Source: CBDCWQ01 sp965223435 | GTDB lineage: Bacteria > Myxococcota > Kuafuiibacteriia > Kuafuiibacteriales > Kuafuiibacteriaceae | DNA length: 64,000 nt | Reading direction: 5' to 3' | Assembly (NCBI GenBank): GCA_965223435.1 | Contig: CBDCWQ010000023.1 | Span: forward strand, 434,001-498,000 | Part shown: one piece after another, positions 51,093 to 61,900 of the stretch | Position numbering within the stretch: position 1 is the stretch's first letter | Layout of the letters: every line of letters begins with the position of its first letter | Notes under the pieces: model-generated | The model's database searches: none | Told to the model about the DNA's origin: nothing | What the model saw: only the letters and a program-made list of their open reading frames with translations | Made by a program: the position numbers and the translations under genes

Positions 51093-52308
51093 CGTCGAGC
51101 GTGGTGTGCAGATCTCGGTCATCACTTTGTTTCCTGACGTCGTGGTTCGGGCGCTTGATCTCGGTCTTTTGGGCAAGGCCATCCGGCGTGGACTGGTTCG
51201 AGTGGATGCGCTGGATCCGCGGACCCTGACCCGCGATGTGCACCGGACCGTTGATGATTCGCCCTTTGGTGGGGGCGGAGGCATGGTCTTGAAGCCTGAG
51301 CCCATGGTCTCTGCCATCGAGCGGTGTCGAGCCTCGGGGGCAGCGCCCGTGGTGTTGTTGTCGCCCCAGGGCCGGCAGCTCCGTCAAGATGATTTGGCGC
51401 GTTGGGCTGCGCTTGGCTCCTTGTGCTTGGTCGCGGGTCGCTACGAAGGGTTTGATGAGCGGATTCGCCGCTACGCAGACGATGAAATCTCGCTGGGCGA
51501 CTTTGTGCTCGGCGGGGGAGAGTACGCCTCTTTGGCGATCATCGATGGGGTGGCGCGCCTCCAAGAGGGGGTGCTTGGCAATGCGGGGTCGGCGAAGATG
51601 GACAGCTTTCAGGATGGCCTCCTCGAGCATCCGCAATATACGCGGCCTCAGGGCTTTCGCGGGGAGCAGGTGCCAGAGGTTCTCTACTCTGGCAATCACG
51701 CCCGCATTGCCCAGTGGCGCCACCAACAATCCCTGATACGAACCCGCGCCAAGAGGCCTGACCTGTTGGTTGAACGAGGTCTTGGGACCGAGGACCAAGC
51801 GTTCCTGAAGACCGTTCCTTCCGCATCTTGTCCCCTTGAGGTGGCTTGTGGGGCTTGGGGCGAGGACGTGACGCCCTCTTTTCTGGAGGACTTCCGATCG
51901 CTGCTTGTGGCCTACGGGGTCCGGAAGCTTTGGCTGGTGGGGACGCCCGGGTCGGGGGGGAAACACCCCGCGTCCGGCGTACTTTCCGAGGCAGGGGCTG
52001 AGGACCTGGATCCTCCCGGTGAGCACCCTGAGCTTTTGGTGCAATGGGTGCCGAATCTGTCGCAGCTACGAAGGGATTCGGGTGCGCGATTGGTGGCCGG
52101 AGGCCGGCGTGGCACGGCACAGGCGGTTGGCCCGCGCGCGCTCGTAAGCCGGTGTGCCCGCGAAGGGGCGGCCCTTTGTTTGGTGTTGGGGGTCCCCGAT
52201 GCCGGTGATGGGGTCGACGCCTGTCTTCCCTCGCTTCGTCTGTCATCACGGCTTTCCCTGATGTCCGCGGTTGCGATCTACCTCGATCGGCTCCGAGGTG
52301 AGGCCTAG
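51085..52308 (+). CDS. trmD: tRNA (guanine-37-N1) methyltransferase fused to a second putative SPOUT-type RNA methyltransferase domain
   Basis: Residues 1-240 are TrmD: VQISVITLFPDVVVRALD, DDSPFGGGGGMVLKPEP, the trefoil-knot cofactor loop CLVAGRYEGFDERI and DEISLGDFVLGGGEYASL, plus GNHARIAQWRHQQSL. About 165 extra residues follow (EVACGAWGEDVTPSFLEDF, LWLVGTPGSGGKHPASG, ALCLVLGVPDAGDG, LMSAVAIYLDRL) that resemble the putative RNA methyltransferase family often encoded next to or fused to trmD. The knot-like end (LSLMSAVAIYLDRL) matches the SPOUT C-terminus. TrmD makes m1G37; the second activity is unknown. Confidence 0.88.
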   Translation: MPDVERGVQISVITLFPDVVVRALDLGLLGKAIRRGLVRVDALDPRTLTRDVHRTVDDSPFGGGGGMVLKPEPMVSAIERCRASGAAPVVLLSPQGRQLRQDDLARWAALGSLCLVAGRYEGFDERIRRYADDEISLGDFVLGGGEYASLAIIDGVARLQEGVLGNAGSAKMDSFQDGLLEHPQYTRPQGFRGEQVPEVLYSGNHARIAQWRHQQSLIRTRAKRPDLLVERGLGTEDQAFLKTVPSASCPLEVACGAWGEDVTPSFLEDFRSLLVAYGVRKLWLVGTPGSGGKHPASGVLSEAGAEDLDPPGEHPELLVQWVPNLSQLRRDSGARLVAGGRRGTAQAVGPRALVSRCAREGAALCLVLGVPDAGDGVDACLPSLRLSSRLSLMSAVAIYLDRLRGEA

Positions 52309-52407
52309 CACCCGTTGCCGGAATCACGGATTCAGGGGCTAGGGGATATTTTTCCCTTGACGAGACCCCGCTCAAGCGCGCGATAAGCACGGGTCAGGCT
52401 GACTACC

Positions 52408-52764
52408 ATGAATAGCATCATCGACGAGATCGACGCCCCCTACCTGCGGTCCGATTTACCTGCCCTTCGTATCGGGGACACCGTGCGTGTTCACACCAAG
52501 ATCAAAGAAGGGGAGCGTGAGCGGGTTCAGGTGTTTGAGGGCATCGTGATCCGTTGGAAGAAGGGCGGAGTCCAGTCTGCGATCACCGTGCGCAAAATTT
52601 CTCACGGCGTAGGCGTGGAGCGCATTTTTCCGCTCAGTGCGCCTACCATCGGGAAAATCGAGGTCAAGTCACACGGGCAGGTACGGCGTGCGCGCCTGTA
52701 CTATCTCCGGAATCTTTCGGGCAAGGCCGCGCGGGTCAAAGAGCGCACCAAGTACCGGAACTGA
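52408..52764 (+). CDS. rplS: 50S ribosomal protein L19
   Basis: The 118-residue product is a normal L19: LRIGDTVRVHTKIKEGERER, VQVFEGIVIRWKKGG, and HGVGVERIFPLSAPTIGKIE with the end RARLYYLRNLSGKAARVKER. It sits at the 30S-50S interface. It lies 99 bases after trmD, with a TTGACG/GATAAG pair in between that could be its own promoter. Confidence 0.97.
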   Translation: MNSIIDEIDAPYLRSDLPALRIGDTVRVHTKIKEGERERVQVFEGIVIRWKKGGVQSAITVRKISHGVGVERIFPLSAPTIGKIEVKSHGQVRRARLYYLRNLSGKAARVKERTKYRN

Positions 52765-52935
52765 GTGGACTCCTTCGCCACCGTGGCCTTCTATTGGGGG
52801 CGCCACGCACGGGTGTGCGGGTGGGTCTTTCGGCTCTAGGGCCCTCAAAAGTATGCTGATGGCCGTATAGGTCGGTTGGTCTCACTTGGGTCCAGCCGGG
52901 CCCGATGGTAACTGTGGGGTGTCGGGCTCGGGCCC

Positions 52936-55485
52936 GTGAACACGCCCATGATCTTTGTTGAGCTTGCGCTTCAGGGTCTCAAAGGATTTCCGGAGCGCGT
53001 GCGTTTGCCCTTCAAGCGCGGAATCAACGTCTTTCCCCTCTCCGAAGCTGCTCTCAGGTCGGCGGTGTTGGATGTGTTCTACCACCTGCTCTACCCCGAT
53101 CCGGCTCGCGGGAGCGCCACCGAAGCATTGGCCGATCCGAAGGCCAAGGAGGCTCGCCTCGCTCTGACCTTTTACGGTCGAGACAAGAAAACGTACCGCT
53201 TGGTGCGCGATGTCGTCTCCGGTGCAACCAAGCTTTTCACGTTTGACAAAGAAAAGAAGCGCTACGAGCTTTTTGCGGATTCGGCGCGTGATGTCGCCCA
53301 GTACATTCGCGTTCAGCAGCATCTGCCGGATGACGTCGCCTACGATCGGTTGTTTTTGTTGAGCCCAGAGTCGATGGCGTCGAAGGGCGAAAAAGCACGA
53401 ACCCGCAGCGGGCAACCGATCGTCAAACCCACAGATTTCGGTCCACCTTCGGCGCCTGGGCTTCCGGCGGCGCGTGGGGGGAGTGGGGCCCACCTGCCCC
53501 GACCCGGTGGACCGCCCGGCGGGTCCGGCGCTGGGCCCATGGAGGGGGGCATCGGTTCCGCGTTGAATTCCACCAACGCGCTCGTTCAGGCCGAAATGGA
53601 CCAGGGGCCAGATGTGTCTTTCGGCGGCGCGTCCTTCGGCGGGGCATCTTTTGGTGGGGCCACGATGCCCAGCGTCGAGGAGCAAGAAAAGGACCTCGCC
53701 AAAGCGGAGGATGAGCTTCGGAGACTTCGTTCAGCCGAAAAAGCACAACTCGAGCTCGACAGGCTTGTGTTGCGCCGAAGCGAACTTGAAAAGACGGCCG
53801 GCGAAATCGATGAGCTCAAGGAGGCTCTTCAGTCGCTGCGCGACGAGAAAAAGAGCTTCGGGCAGGAACTCGGTGATCTTCCCAAAGGATTTGGAGACAA
53901 GCTCCGTCGCCTGGAAAGCCAAACGGCAAAATACAAAACGGATCATAAACGTACCTTTGATGAGGTGACGCTGCTTCAGGCTGAAGAAGGTGGGCTTGAA
54001 GTCTTCCCCTTTTGGAAAGACACCTATTTTCTTGTGGGCGTGGGAGGGGCGCTGATCGCCATCGTGCTCGCCTATGCTCTTGGAACCTCGTGGCTGGCCT
54101 TTTTGAATATTCCCTGTCTTTTGGTGGCCGCCGGTTCTGCGTATCGCTGGGTGGGCGAGCTTGAGGTGCAGAGCCGCGCTCAATGGCGATTGACCGCTGG
54201 TCGAGAACGGCTTCAGCGGCTCGAAAGGCAGTATGAGCTGGATACCGGTGTGGTTCGGCGGTTGATGGAAGAAATGAACATCGATGAACCGTCTGAAATC
54301 CTTGAGCGGTACGCTGCTTTTGAGGAAGTCGGAAAAGAAATCCAGAAAACCGAGGCCCGGGTCCGCGTGATGTTTCAGGACCCCGCGGTCAAGCAGGCCG
54401 AGAAGGATCTTCGCAAGGTCCGTGCCCGCATCGAGCAGTGTGAGCAGGCGGTCCTCGAAGCTGAAGGCAGCATGATGACCAAAGAGGTGCTTGAGCGTCG
54501 CATCAGGCTCATCAGAAAGCAGCTTGGCCGCGCCTCGGAGCCGAGTGCCCCCAGTTCTTCACGTCGCGAGGACGATGGTGAGGCTTTGGTGGCTTTGCCC
54601 GGGGCTACGAGTCCGAGTGCGCCGGTGGTCGCCAAGCGGCCGGCGTCGTCCAGCGCTCTGAGGCTTCCGGACAGCGACGAACCGATGCCCCTGGCTCCTC
54701 CGAAGGGTGCCAAACCTTCCACGGGTTCTTCATCGGAGCCGTCCACGGGGGTGTTGTCGGGGCCACGTGTCCCCGCGTTTCCGGCGCCGCCCGCTTCGGG
54801 CAAGCCTGGCACGGGGTCTCTTTTCGACTTTGGCGGCGGTCATATCGGCGCGGATGACGATGAGGACGAAGAGGGATACGGTTCTGGTTATGGCGCCGGC
54901 GGCGGAACGGCCGAAGGGGGGCCAGAGTTCGGAGCGGCTGAGGCGCCGGGGTGCGCGTTGATGGCCATCGGCTATGGCGGCCCCCCAGGAGGCGGTGGGG
55001 TCGGGTCTTGGCGCTCTGGAGGATCTGGTTACGGCGGCGAGTCTTCGCCGCGCCCGGATCGCTCACGCGACTTGATTCAAACCGCGGTCGACTTGCTTCA
55101 GGTCGATGTGGACACGCTGTGCGAGAAGCTTTCGCCTCGAATCGGGCAGTTCGCCAAAGCGTTGACCGACGGAAAGTTCGATCGGGTAAGTTTTCTTCCT
55201 CGCGGAGAAGCCAGTTTTGGACTGACCGACGGATCGGAGCTTACGCCTTATGTCGAGTTGGGTGGTGAGGCGCTGGATGGGTGTGACTCCGCGCTTCGTT
55301 TTGCGTTGGTGGAAGCCTGCCTCCACAAGGATACCATCCCTCTTTTGATGGACGATCCTTTCGAACATTTTCCGGCAGATCGCCGTCGGCTGTGGATTCA
55401 AATGCTGGGTTATTTCGCCAAAGCGACCCAAGTGTTCGTAGCCACGGCAAAGGGAGACGTGAAGGGGCACGTCGTCACCTGGTGA
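52936..55485 (+). CDS. SMC/YhaN-like membrane-spanning coiled-coil protein with degenerate ATP site
   Basis: The N-terminal ~150 residues resemble an SMC/Rad50-type head (VRLPFKRGINVFPLSEAALR, VFYHLLYPDP; LALTFYGRDKKTYRLVRDV), but at the Walker A position the GxxGxGK(S/T) is lost: VFPLSEAALRSA. Residues ~155-235 are Gly/Pro-rich with three SFGGA repeats. Coiled coils (~250-355, ~415-535) flank two predicted membrane helices (~362-405). A Gly/Ser/Pro-rich region (~535-710) leads to a C-terminal half-head with a signature-like LGGEALDGCDSALRFAL and an intact-looking Walker B, IPLLMDDPFEHFPADRRRL. This is the layout of YhaN-type proteins. Loss of Walker A suggests a non-hydrolysing or non-binding head. 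Confidence 0.72.
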   Translation: MNTPMIFVELALQGLKGFPERVRLPFKRGINVFPLSEAALRSAVLDVFYHLLYPDPARGSATEALADPKAKEARLALTFYGRDKKTYRLVRDVVSGATKLFTFDKEKKRYELFADSARDVAQYIRVQQHLPDDVAYDRLFLLSPESMASKGEKARTRSGQPIVKPTDFGPPSAPGLPAARGGSGAHLPRPGGPPGGSGAGPMEGGIGSALNSTNALVQAEMDQGPDVSFGGASFGGASFGGATMPSVEEQEKDLAKAEDELRRLRSAEKAQLELDRLVLRRSELEKTAGEIDELKEALQSLRDEKKSFGQELGDLPKGFGDKLRRLESQTAKYKTDHKRTFDEVTLLQAEEGGLEVFPFWKDTYFLVGVGGALIAIVLAYALGTSWLAFLNIPCLLVAAGSAYRWVGELEVQSRAQWRLTAGRERLQRLERQYELDTGVVRRLMEEMNIDEPSEILERYAAFEEVGKEIQKTEARVRVMFQDPAVKQAEKDLRKVRARIEQCEQAVLEAEGSMMTKEVLERRIRLIRKQLGRASEPSAPSSSRREDDGEALVALPGATSPSAPVVAKRPASSSALRLPDSDEPMPLAPPKGAKPSTGSSSEPSTGVLSGPRVPAFPAPPASGKPGTGSLFDFGGGHIGADDDEDEEGYGSGYGAGGGTAEGGPEFGAAEAPGCALMAIGYGGPPGGGGVGSWRSGGSGYGGESSPRPDRSRDLIQTAVDLLQVDVDTLCEKLSPRIGQFAKALTDGKFDRVSFLPRGEASFGLTDGSELTPYVELGGEALDGCDSALRFALVEACLHKDTIPLLMDDPFEHFPADRRRLWIQMLGYFAKATQVFVATAKGDVKGHVVTW

Positions 55486-55976
55486 AGTGGGGTTTGTCGC
55501 CTAGGCCAAAGCCCGCCTGCGTCGACGCTTCTTGAAATCCGCTGGGCCTCTTAGAACCAGAGGCACCCCCTTTCGTTCCGCGAATGCATTCTTGACGGGG
55601 GCAGGCCGTCCCCGGGACGGACATCCCGCCGTCCGCACCCGGTTTCAGTGCGCCGGGTCGGATGACAAAGGACCCGTTGTTCCGCCGGGGCAGGGATTGA
55701 GCTGGGTGGCTTGGACGCGAGTTCGTGGCGTTTTTGCCGACGCCCTCGGGATGATCGCCGCAAATGGTTTTCGAGGGGCCAGGTCCTGAGTCTCGGGTCG
55801 AGGCCTGCTGGTCCGAGCTTGTGACATTTTGAGCCGGCAAGGCATCGTCCTTCCTGGGTATTTCGCGGGGTTCGTGCAGTGCTAGATGTCTTGACAAATG
55901 TTGCTGGGCGTCGTGTTGTGGCGCGCCGGACAGCCCGTCTTGAATCTGTGGGCTCCGGCTACGGAGGGTAACGAGC
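55486..55976. other. Non-coding gap with a possible promoter for the giant lipoprotein
   Basis: No gene is supported in these 491 bases. A TTGACA box lies at 55891-55896 with a weak TGTTGT 17 bases downstream, so it may be the -35 and -10 of the next gene, about 65 bases before its ATG. GGAGGG at 55963-55968 is its likely ribosome binding site. No hairpin or repeat of note was seen. Confidence 0.35.
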
Positions 55977-58900
55977 ATGCTGAGGTCTGCGGAATGTTCA
56001 AGGGAGAACCCGAGCCCCTTGAGCCCTGGGCGCCGCTCGCTGTTTCGACGGTCGCCTCTCATGGCTGCCGGTTTTCTTTCGCTCTTGGCGTGTTCCGAGC
56101 GTTCCGATCTGATGGAGTCACGATCGGCGGAAGGCTTTGGTGTATCGCATGGCGCCTTGGCGGCTGGATGGTCGCTGGTGTCCGGCAAGATGGCTTCCGC
56201 GCTTCTCGAAAACGCTCAGCTTGAGTGGACCGCATGGGAGATTGGCCACGCGTGGGACGCGGAGCACGTTCGATTGCGTCCTCAGTTTCGGCCGGTGCGT
56301 ACACTGAACGAAGGGGCGCACTATTGGTTGCATGTCGGCTCGACCGCAGGTGCTCCTGGCTCCCTTTCGCCTCCGTCGCTTGCTGACGAAAATCAAGTGG
56401 GGCAGTTTTTCTTCGCCAAGCAGTCGGTCCCGGTGTCCGATGTGCCGGGGAGGGTTTTGGGGTGGCATGCGGGCCTGCAAAAAGCGGTCGTCCTGGAGCC
56501 GAACGCAGAGCTCGAGGCCGGAAATATCTATTGGATTGCGCGGGCCGTGGCGGATGCGGCGCCCAAAACGGGGGGGCCGTCGGAGCACGATGCGTTGTCG
56601 CTGGTCCGGTTTTTTTCCGATACTGAGCGTGGGTTTTCGGTTCCGGTAGAGCCGCTTTTGGCTGGCTCGTCTGAGGCCGGCTTTTTGGAGGCGGCGCCAC
56701 GTTTGGTGGTGGTCTATCCGCCGGAACGCACCCGCACCTCGAGTGCGGCTTTGGTGGTGCGCGGTCAGGTGCACGGCGAAACGCTCGCAAGCTTGTCGTT
56801 GAATGGGGTGGTGGTGACCCGGGAGCCTGGGGCTTTCTCCTTTTTGGTGCGGCTTGAGCCCGGGGAAAATCTCCTTTCGGTGGTTGCCCAGGATGCTCAG
56901 GGGAACCGCGCCCAAGTGCACCGGCAGGTGTTCTATGAGTCCCCTGTGCACCGGGTGGCCTCCGAAGGGGCAGCGCCGATCGGATTTGCACTGCACGTGG
57001 TTGCGGACCGGCCGGGCACCACATTTGACATTGTGGTTGGCCGTGGTCGGCACGCACCGGTGAGGCTGGCCTCCGCGCGCCTATTGGCACAGGGTGCATC
57101 ACCGGTGCATCAGCGTGTACCGGTTCTATTCCGGGAGGTCTTGGGTGTATCCACAAGCTCGACGGCCTGGATTGAGGTCGAAAACACGAGGCCCGAAGGG
57201 CATCGATTGGCGTGGCGGCAAACGCCGCTTTTTGAGGAGCCGGTGCCGGGCGCCAAGGACCTGGCGATGCCGATTCTTGATATAGAGTCGCCCAAGAAGC
57301 GTTTGGTCTATACCAAGGCGTCGCCCTTCACTTTGTCGGGAAAGAGCTGGGATGCGCATTTTTCCTTTGTCGCCGTCAATGGCGTGGTTTTAACCAGCAC
57401 CCAGGGTTCGTTTGCAGCGAAACTCGATCTTCATCCGGGTGAAAACGTAGTCTCCATCCTCGCCCGAGACCAATTTGGGCACGAGACGCAAGAAGTTCGG
57501 CGGATCACGTGGGACCGGTTTGCGCCGGAGCTTTCGGTGTACGGGGAGGGCGAGTCGGTTGTCTATGTGCCCGAGGTTGTGATTGAGGGCGGGGCTTGGG
57601 ACGAGCATCTGGACCGGGTTGAGCTCGTGAAAGAATCCGGGGGGCCGGGCGAAGTGCTCCCGGTGATCAACGGGCGGTTTTCGGTTGCGGTCCAGCTTCA
57701 CGAGGGCCCCAACTCCATGTCGGTGGTGGCGCATGACCGGGCGGGTCATGTTCGCGTGGTTTCCGTGGAACGCACCTATGATCCCGGCGGATTTGTCAGC
57801 ACGCGGCCGCCGAGGCCGCCAACACATCTGGTGGGGTGGGCCGATTCAGACGGGGCGCATCTAAGGTGGCGGCCTCCGACGATGCTTGATGATGGGACGC
57901 CGATCCCCATGGGGGTTGCGCTTCGCTATCGGGTGACGCGGCAGGGCCCGCGTGAAACCGACGCGCAGTCGATCCCCCAAGGCGCGCATTTCGACGTGGA
58001 CGAGCCCCTCTATGATGGCCGTCTGCCCGACTTGGGTCGGGCGGCCCGCTTTTCGGTGACCGCCGTCATCGCCGGGCCCAGTGAGGCAGGGCTGTTCTCG
58101 GAAAGGTCGAGTGTGGTGACCCTCGCGGCCAAAGAGGCTGTTGGCGTGACCCCGCCCGGTGCATTCGAGTCCCCGAGCGAGGTCACCGAAGCCCACTTGA
58201 ATGCCGTCCACCCGGCCTTGACGATCGCCAAAACCGAAGCGGGTGTATCCACCCACATGGCGTACGTGGCCCGAGGAAGTGGTGTGGCCGACGAGATCTA
58301 TTACGCACAGAGCGACCGACTGGCGAAGCAGGGTTCGTGGCGCCCGCCGCTTCGGCTGTCGGCGCGAAGCCCGGGGGTTCGGGTGACCGAAGTTGCCCTT
58401 GGGGCATACGAAGACCGGGTATGGGTGGTGTGGCTTGAAGAAGAAGAGGGCGGTTCTTCCGGTCCGGGACATAGAATCTACGCGCTGTCGAGCGCCGACG
58501 GCGGGAAAACGTTTGGTGAGACGCCGCATGGGGTCGATGCCGGGCCAGGCTGGAAGCGGAGCATCGACGTCGGCATCGATCGCCTGGGGCATATCCACCT
58601 CGTGTGGGGGCAAGATAGCCGCGTTTTTTACCTCAAAGACTTCGAGGGTGCTCCGGAGAACGTGTTTGATGAGACCAAGCGTCGAGTCAATGACGAGGTT
58701 GTGTTGTACCTTCGGATGTACGAGGGCGACCCGTGCATCGACGACCCTTGCGGGTGTCTGGATCCCGTCGAGGAGCGCTATTCTTTGGCGCTGGAGTCCG
58801 ACCCCCAGCAGGGCGGGTCCCTGTTTGGCCCGCATTTGACGCGAACCGAGACCCGTTATGTTGAAAGCCCGTCGTTGGTGGTTGACGCCGACAAGGTCAC

Positions 58901-61900
58901 CATTGTCGCAAGGCAGACTCGGCGCTTCGACAATCTCCCCGTGCGCAACCCGGATTGGTCCGGCGCCTATGGGCCCTTTGTTGAACCTCCGTCAAAAACG
59001 GGGGGGGCGTGGTGCCCAAAGATCGGGTCCACGGCCCGCCAGCGAGGCTTTCGGGCCGCGTGGAAAAAGGACCCTTATGCATGCGCACCGATCCCACCAG
59101 ACGACGAAATGGCGCGCTATGCCGAAGAGCTGGAAGACCCGGCCGCCACCGAGCATTTTGCCTTGGCCGAAGACTTCTACTCGTTCGACGCGGGCCGCCC
59201 GCACGCCAAAGAATGGTACTACTACTTGTACAGCGGCCAGTGGGATGAGACCGACAAGATTCACGTTGCGCAGCGCCCCGTCCAGGAGGGTGCCTGGTCC
59301 AAGGAGGTCCGACGTCTGGAGCCCGTTCCCCAAGTTGTGGGTGATGTCGTGGAGGTTGCCGCCCGAGAAGTGACGGCCGAGACGGGCTGGCGACGAGGGG
59401 CTTGGATCGACGATACCCTTCAGTCTTGGCGCATCAATACCGTCGACGTCTTTGAAAGCCAAGGCGAAGAAAGCGCATACTGCGACCCTTCCCAAAAGCA
59501 AGAGGTCGCTCCAACACCGCTGGGCTCGAGCTATCCCCGCGTTGCCAGCGGCGGTGACGGCACCATGGTGGTGGTGTACGAGAAGGGACGTGCCATCGTT
59601 CTGACTTACTCCAAAGATGGGGGACGCGATTGGTCTACACCCGTTGAGGTTGCGCGTGGCCGTCGTCCAGATGTTGCGATGGTTTCAAGCGACGAATTTG
59701 TCGTGGTGTACGCAGCCTACCCAGGCGGTGAAGGCGCGCTTGAGACCCACGGCGAAGCATCACCTGAGGCGGGCGACGAGGGGCTGCTCTTTTTTGTTCA
59801 CGGCCGACTGGGTGCATTCGAACCCGCAACCGACGGGGTGGCTTCAACCGATTTTTCGGTGCGCACGGCCCCGCTTTCCCAAACCGACACAGATTCTCTT
59901 GGCAGCACGCCCCGGTTGACGAGCCACGATGGTTTGGTGGTGGCCGCATGGACCGAGCTTGAAGAGCCCCTCGATGTAAACCGCATCGTGACGACCCGCG
60001 CGGCGTGGCAGGAGGATCGCGTGAGCTCGGTGCGCGTGGAGGCGCCAGAGGTCGTGGTGGCCCACCAGGCTGCGCCCATCCGGGTCGAGTGCGTGGATCA
60101 ATTTGACATGTTGAGCGATGGCTGTGAGGCAACCTACCGTTCAGTGCTTTCAGCGTCCTTCCAAGAGCCTCCAGGCTCCAGGGGTTCAGCGGGTTCAACG
60201 GGTTCAACGGGTTCAGCGGGTTCAACGGGTTCAACGGGTTCAACGGGTTCTACGGGTTCAACGGGTTCTACGGGTTCTACGGGTTCCGATGGTTCTGCGG
60301 CTTCCCGCGGCGGTGTGGGCTCCGGAAATGAAGGCGCCTTTTTAGGTTCACCGGGGTCCATGCAGCCGACGCAAACCGTCTGGGCGGAGTTTTCCACCCA
60401 TGGGGAGCCCTTGGGTTTGGCGATGTTCGATGGGGCATCGTTTCTTCCGACCGTGGGGGACGAAGTTCAACTTGCGCGTGTAGATGCGGGTGACGTGGGC
60501 GGCGTGAATACCGAGTTGACTCAGGGCGTGGTGGAATCGCCCAATTTTTCTGGGAACTATCGTCGGGCCATTCGTCTTCGGGACGAGTTGTATCACCAAG
60601 AACTTGGGGCCCAACGCGAGTATCTTGGGGATCTGGAACAAACCGACGAACCGTTGGTCCAGTTCGATCGGGTGTGGGCTTACACCCAGGGGATTGCGTT
60701 GGCTCAGTTCGCGAGGCAGGGCGATGCACGCGCCAGTGCACTCGCGGAGTTTTTGTGTGCCGCGAGAAAAGCCAGCGGTGGAGGCGGTGGGCCGCCTGCG
60801 AGTCGAGGGTGGGCGTTTTCGTGGAACACGCATCTCGACGACTGGGCGGACCGACGCCTCGTGACCGGCGCCAACGCGTGGGCGGTCCACGGCGTTGGGA
60901 GTTACATCGCGTCCGCCGCCTTTTCGGTTTTGGACTCCGGAGCCCAAAAAAGCATCGCCCGATGTTATCTACAGACCCTCCGTGGGCTTGAGGCCCACCA
61001 GACGTTGGGCCTTATGACGGCGGGTGAAACCACGGCCGGTCTCGAGAATGCCACGACCCCGCATAAGCTTGGTCTGGAGGAAGATCCGAAGATCGAGTGG
61101 GCGTACTACAGCATTTTGGACGCCATCGGCTACGCCGCGCATGACCCTGAGCAGCCCGCGGAGGTGACGCGCTGCCGCCGCGAAGAAACCGGGGACTGTG
61201 TGCCTCTTGAGCCTCGGGTGTTAAGCCTTTCAGATTTTGAGGCCCTCATCGTACCCGTGCGAGCCGAAAATGTCGTCACGGAACACAATCTCGATGTGCT
61301 GAGTGTCTTGAACCATGCGCTCAAGCATTGGGCGACGATCTCGCGCTATCTGGAGCCCCAAGAACGCGCCATCGACGCAGAGCTTGAGGCGTGGCGAAAC
61401 ACCCTTCGCGCTGCGATTTTCGAGAAACTGTGGGATCCCGCGGGGGGCCGCTTCATCACCGGGGGGCATTTTGAGGCGGGGCGCTTCGAGGCCAATCCGG
61501 TCACGGCCATCGACAACTGCAGCTGGCTTTCTCTGTCGGTGGACTATGAAACCCTCGGCGACGCGGAACGGAAGCAGTTGGCCACCTGCCTCAACTATAC
61601 GCTGGACGCTTTTGTGAAAGAACTGGAGTTCAACCAGCGTACGTACTGGGGCACACACTACTTCCCCAACAGTTTCTCCGATCCCTACATTGAACAAAGT
61701 GACCAAAACGAAGCGCTCTATCATCTGGAGGCGACCACCGGGTTGATCTTGGGGCTACGGCGGTACGCCCGGGCGCACCCCGATGATCCGAAGAGCACGG
61801 ATTTTCTTGAGCAAGCCGAATGGCTCTGGGGTGAAATGCAGGGCTTTGTGCGGGACAATGGCTTTCCGTACTCCAGTCGACGCATCCAAGACTTGATGAC

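Noticed and set aside
56059..57156. 365-codon minus-strand frame opposite the start of the giant lipoprotein
   Set aside because: Pro/Arg-rich shadow without motifs; the plus frame has a lipobox, a ribosome binding site and Ig-like repeats.
60183..60299. Short tandem repeats considered as a CRISPR array
   Set aside because: Units are 9 bases with no spacers and lie in frame within a gene.
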